Shown here piece by piece: positions 63,926 to 64,000 of a stretch of 64,000 nt of DNA (within the stretch, counting starts at the first letter, position 1; every line of letters starts with the position of its first letter). The stretch is from Thermoflavimicrobium daqui (lineage in GTDB: Bacteria > Bacillota > Bacilli > Thermoactinomycetales > Thermoactinomycetaceae), in contig NZ_KZ845663.1 of assembly GCF_003313465.1 (NCBI RefSeq), positions 1-64,000 of the forward strand. The letters are read 5' to 3'. Made by a program: the position numbers and the translations under genes. A model generated the notes under the pieces. It made no database searches. It worked only from the letters and a program-made list of their open reading frames with translations, and was not told the DNA's origin.

Positions 63926-64000
63926 GGAAAAAGATCCTCCTATTGAATAAAATACTTTCACTTCCTAATATAACAAATGATGAGCTTTTTGCGTCTTTTG

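Overview
The window looks like a chromosomal segment from a low-GC, endospore-forming Firmicute of the order Bacillales. It carries an intact spoIIA operon with sigF, dacF, spoVA genes, spoIIM, a probable mciZ and a Fur-family regulator. Its gene order follows the Bacillus subtilis stretch that runs from scpB/scpA and rib through lysA, spoVA, spoIIA, dacF, pupG/drm, yqzK/fur/spoIIM and nudF to the yqj methylmalonyl-CoA genes. The family is not certain; the poly-gamma-glutamate genes, the M6 protease and the unusual spoVA layout would fit a relative such as the Thermoactinomycetaceae, but this is an inference. The partial 16S gene at the left edge would settle it.

Layout. 1-626: 5' end of a 16S rRNA gene (minus) with its leader and promoter. 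803-5564 (plus): a MarR regulator with a DHA2 drug exporter, a hypothetical protein, a YtnP-type lactonase and a heptad-repeat coiled-coil protein. 5956-7009 (minus): an 11-gene tRNA operon with promoter and terminator. 7154-16792 (minus): an alpha/beta hydrolase, scpAB, ribDEAH behind an FMN riboswitch and attenuator, ctaA and lysA. 17348-17821 (plus): a second coiled-coil protein built from an 11-residue repeat. 18012-26027 (minus): a DUF2071 protein, spoVAEA, spoVAB, spoVAA, two Sel1-repeat membrane proteins, sigF, spoIIAB, spoIIAA and dacF.

26134-34143 (minus): what looks like an insertion into the conserved block, made of a capBCAD-type poly-gamma-glutamate operon plus one unknown membrane protein, and an immune-inhibitor-A metalloprotease. 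34558-41967 (minus): nucleoside salvage (pdp, two PNP paralogues, drm), yqzK, ald, fur with a PerR-like box, and spoIIM. 42131-48661: ctaM, a polytopic membrane protein, a VCBS-like lipoprotein, a wrecked type I restriction-modification locus, gltX and a 37-residue zinc-ribbon gene. 49064-56941: a 1256-residue SF1 helicase-nuclease, a threonine synthase, an EndoQ-like PHP protein overlapping nudF, and a divergent mciZ candidate. 57501-63925: an EcsC protein (plus), then an M20 peptidase, a 50-residue orphan and a methylmalonyl-CoA operon (mutase in two subunits, epimerase, carboxyltransferase), all minus.

The most novel structure seen is an intergenic repeat family of about 130-180 bp with four copies (31373, 42841, 46743 inverted, 57051). 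The copies keep a short reading frame and, in two of them, a hairpin of different sequence at the same place. Other points of interest are the second PNP, whose base-binding residues differ from the 6-oxopurine type; the loss of spoVAC-AD-AEB from the spoVA block; a degenerate-J-domain/Sel1/Pro-Gly-Asp membrane protein between sigF and spoVAA; and the helicase-nuclease near the dead restriction locus.
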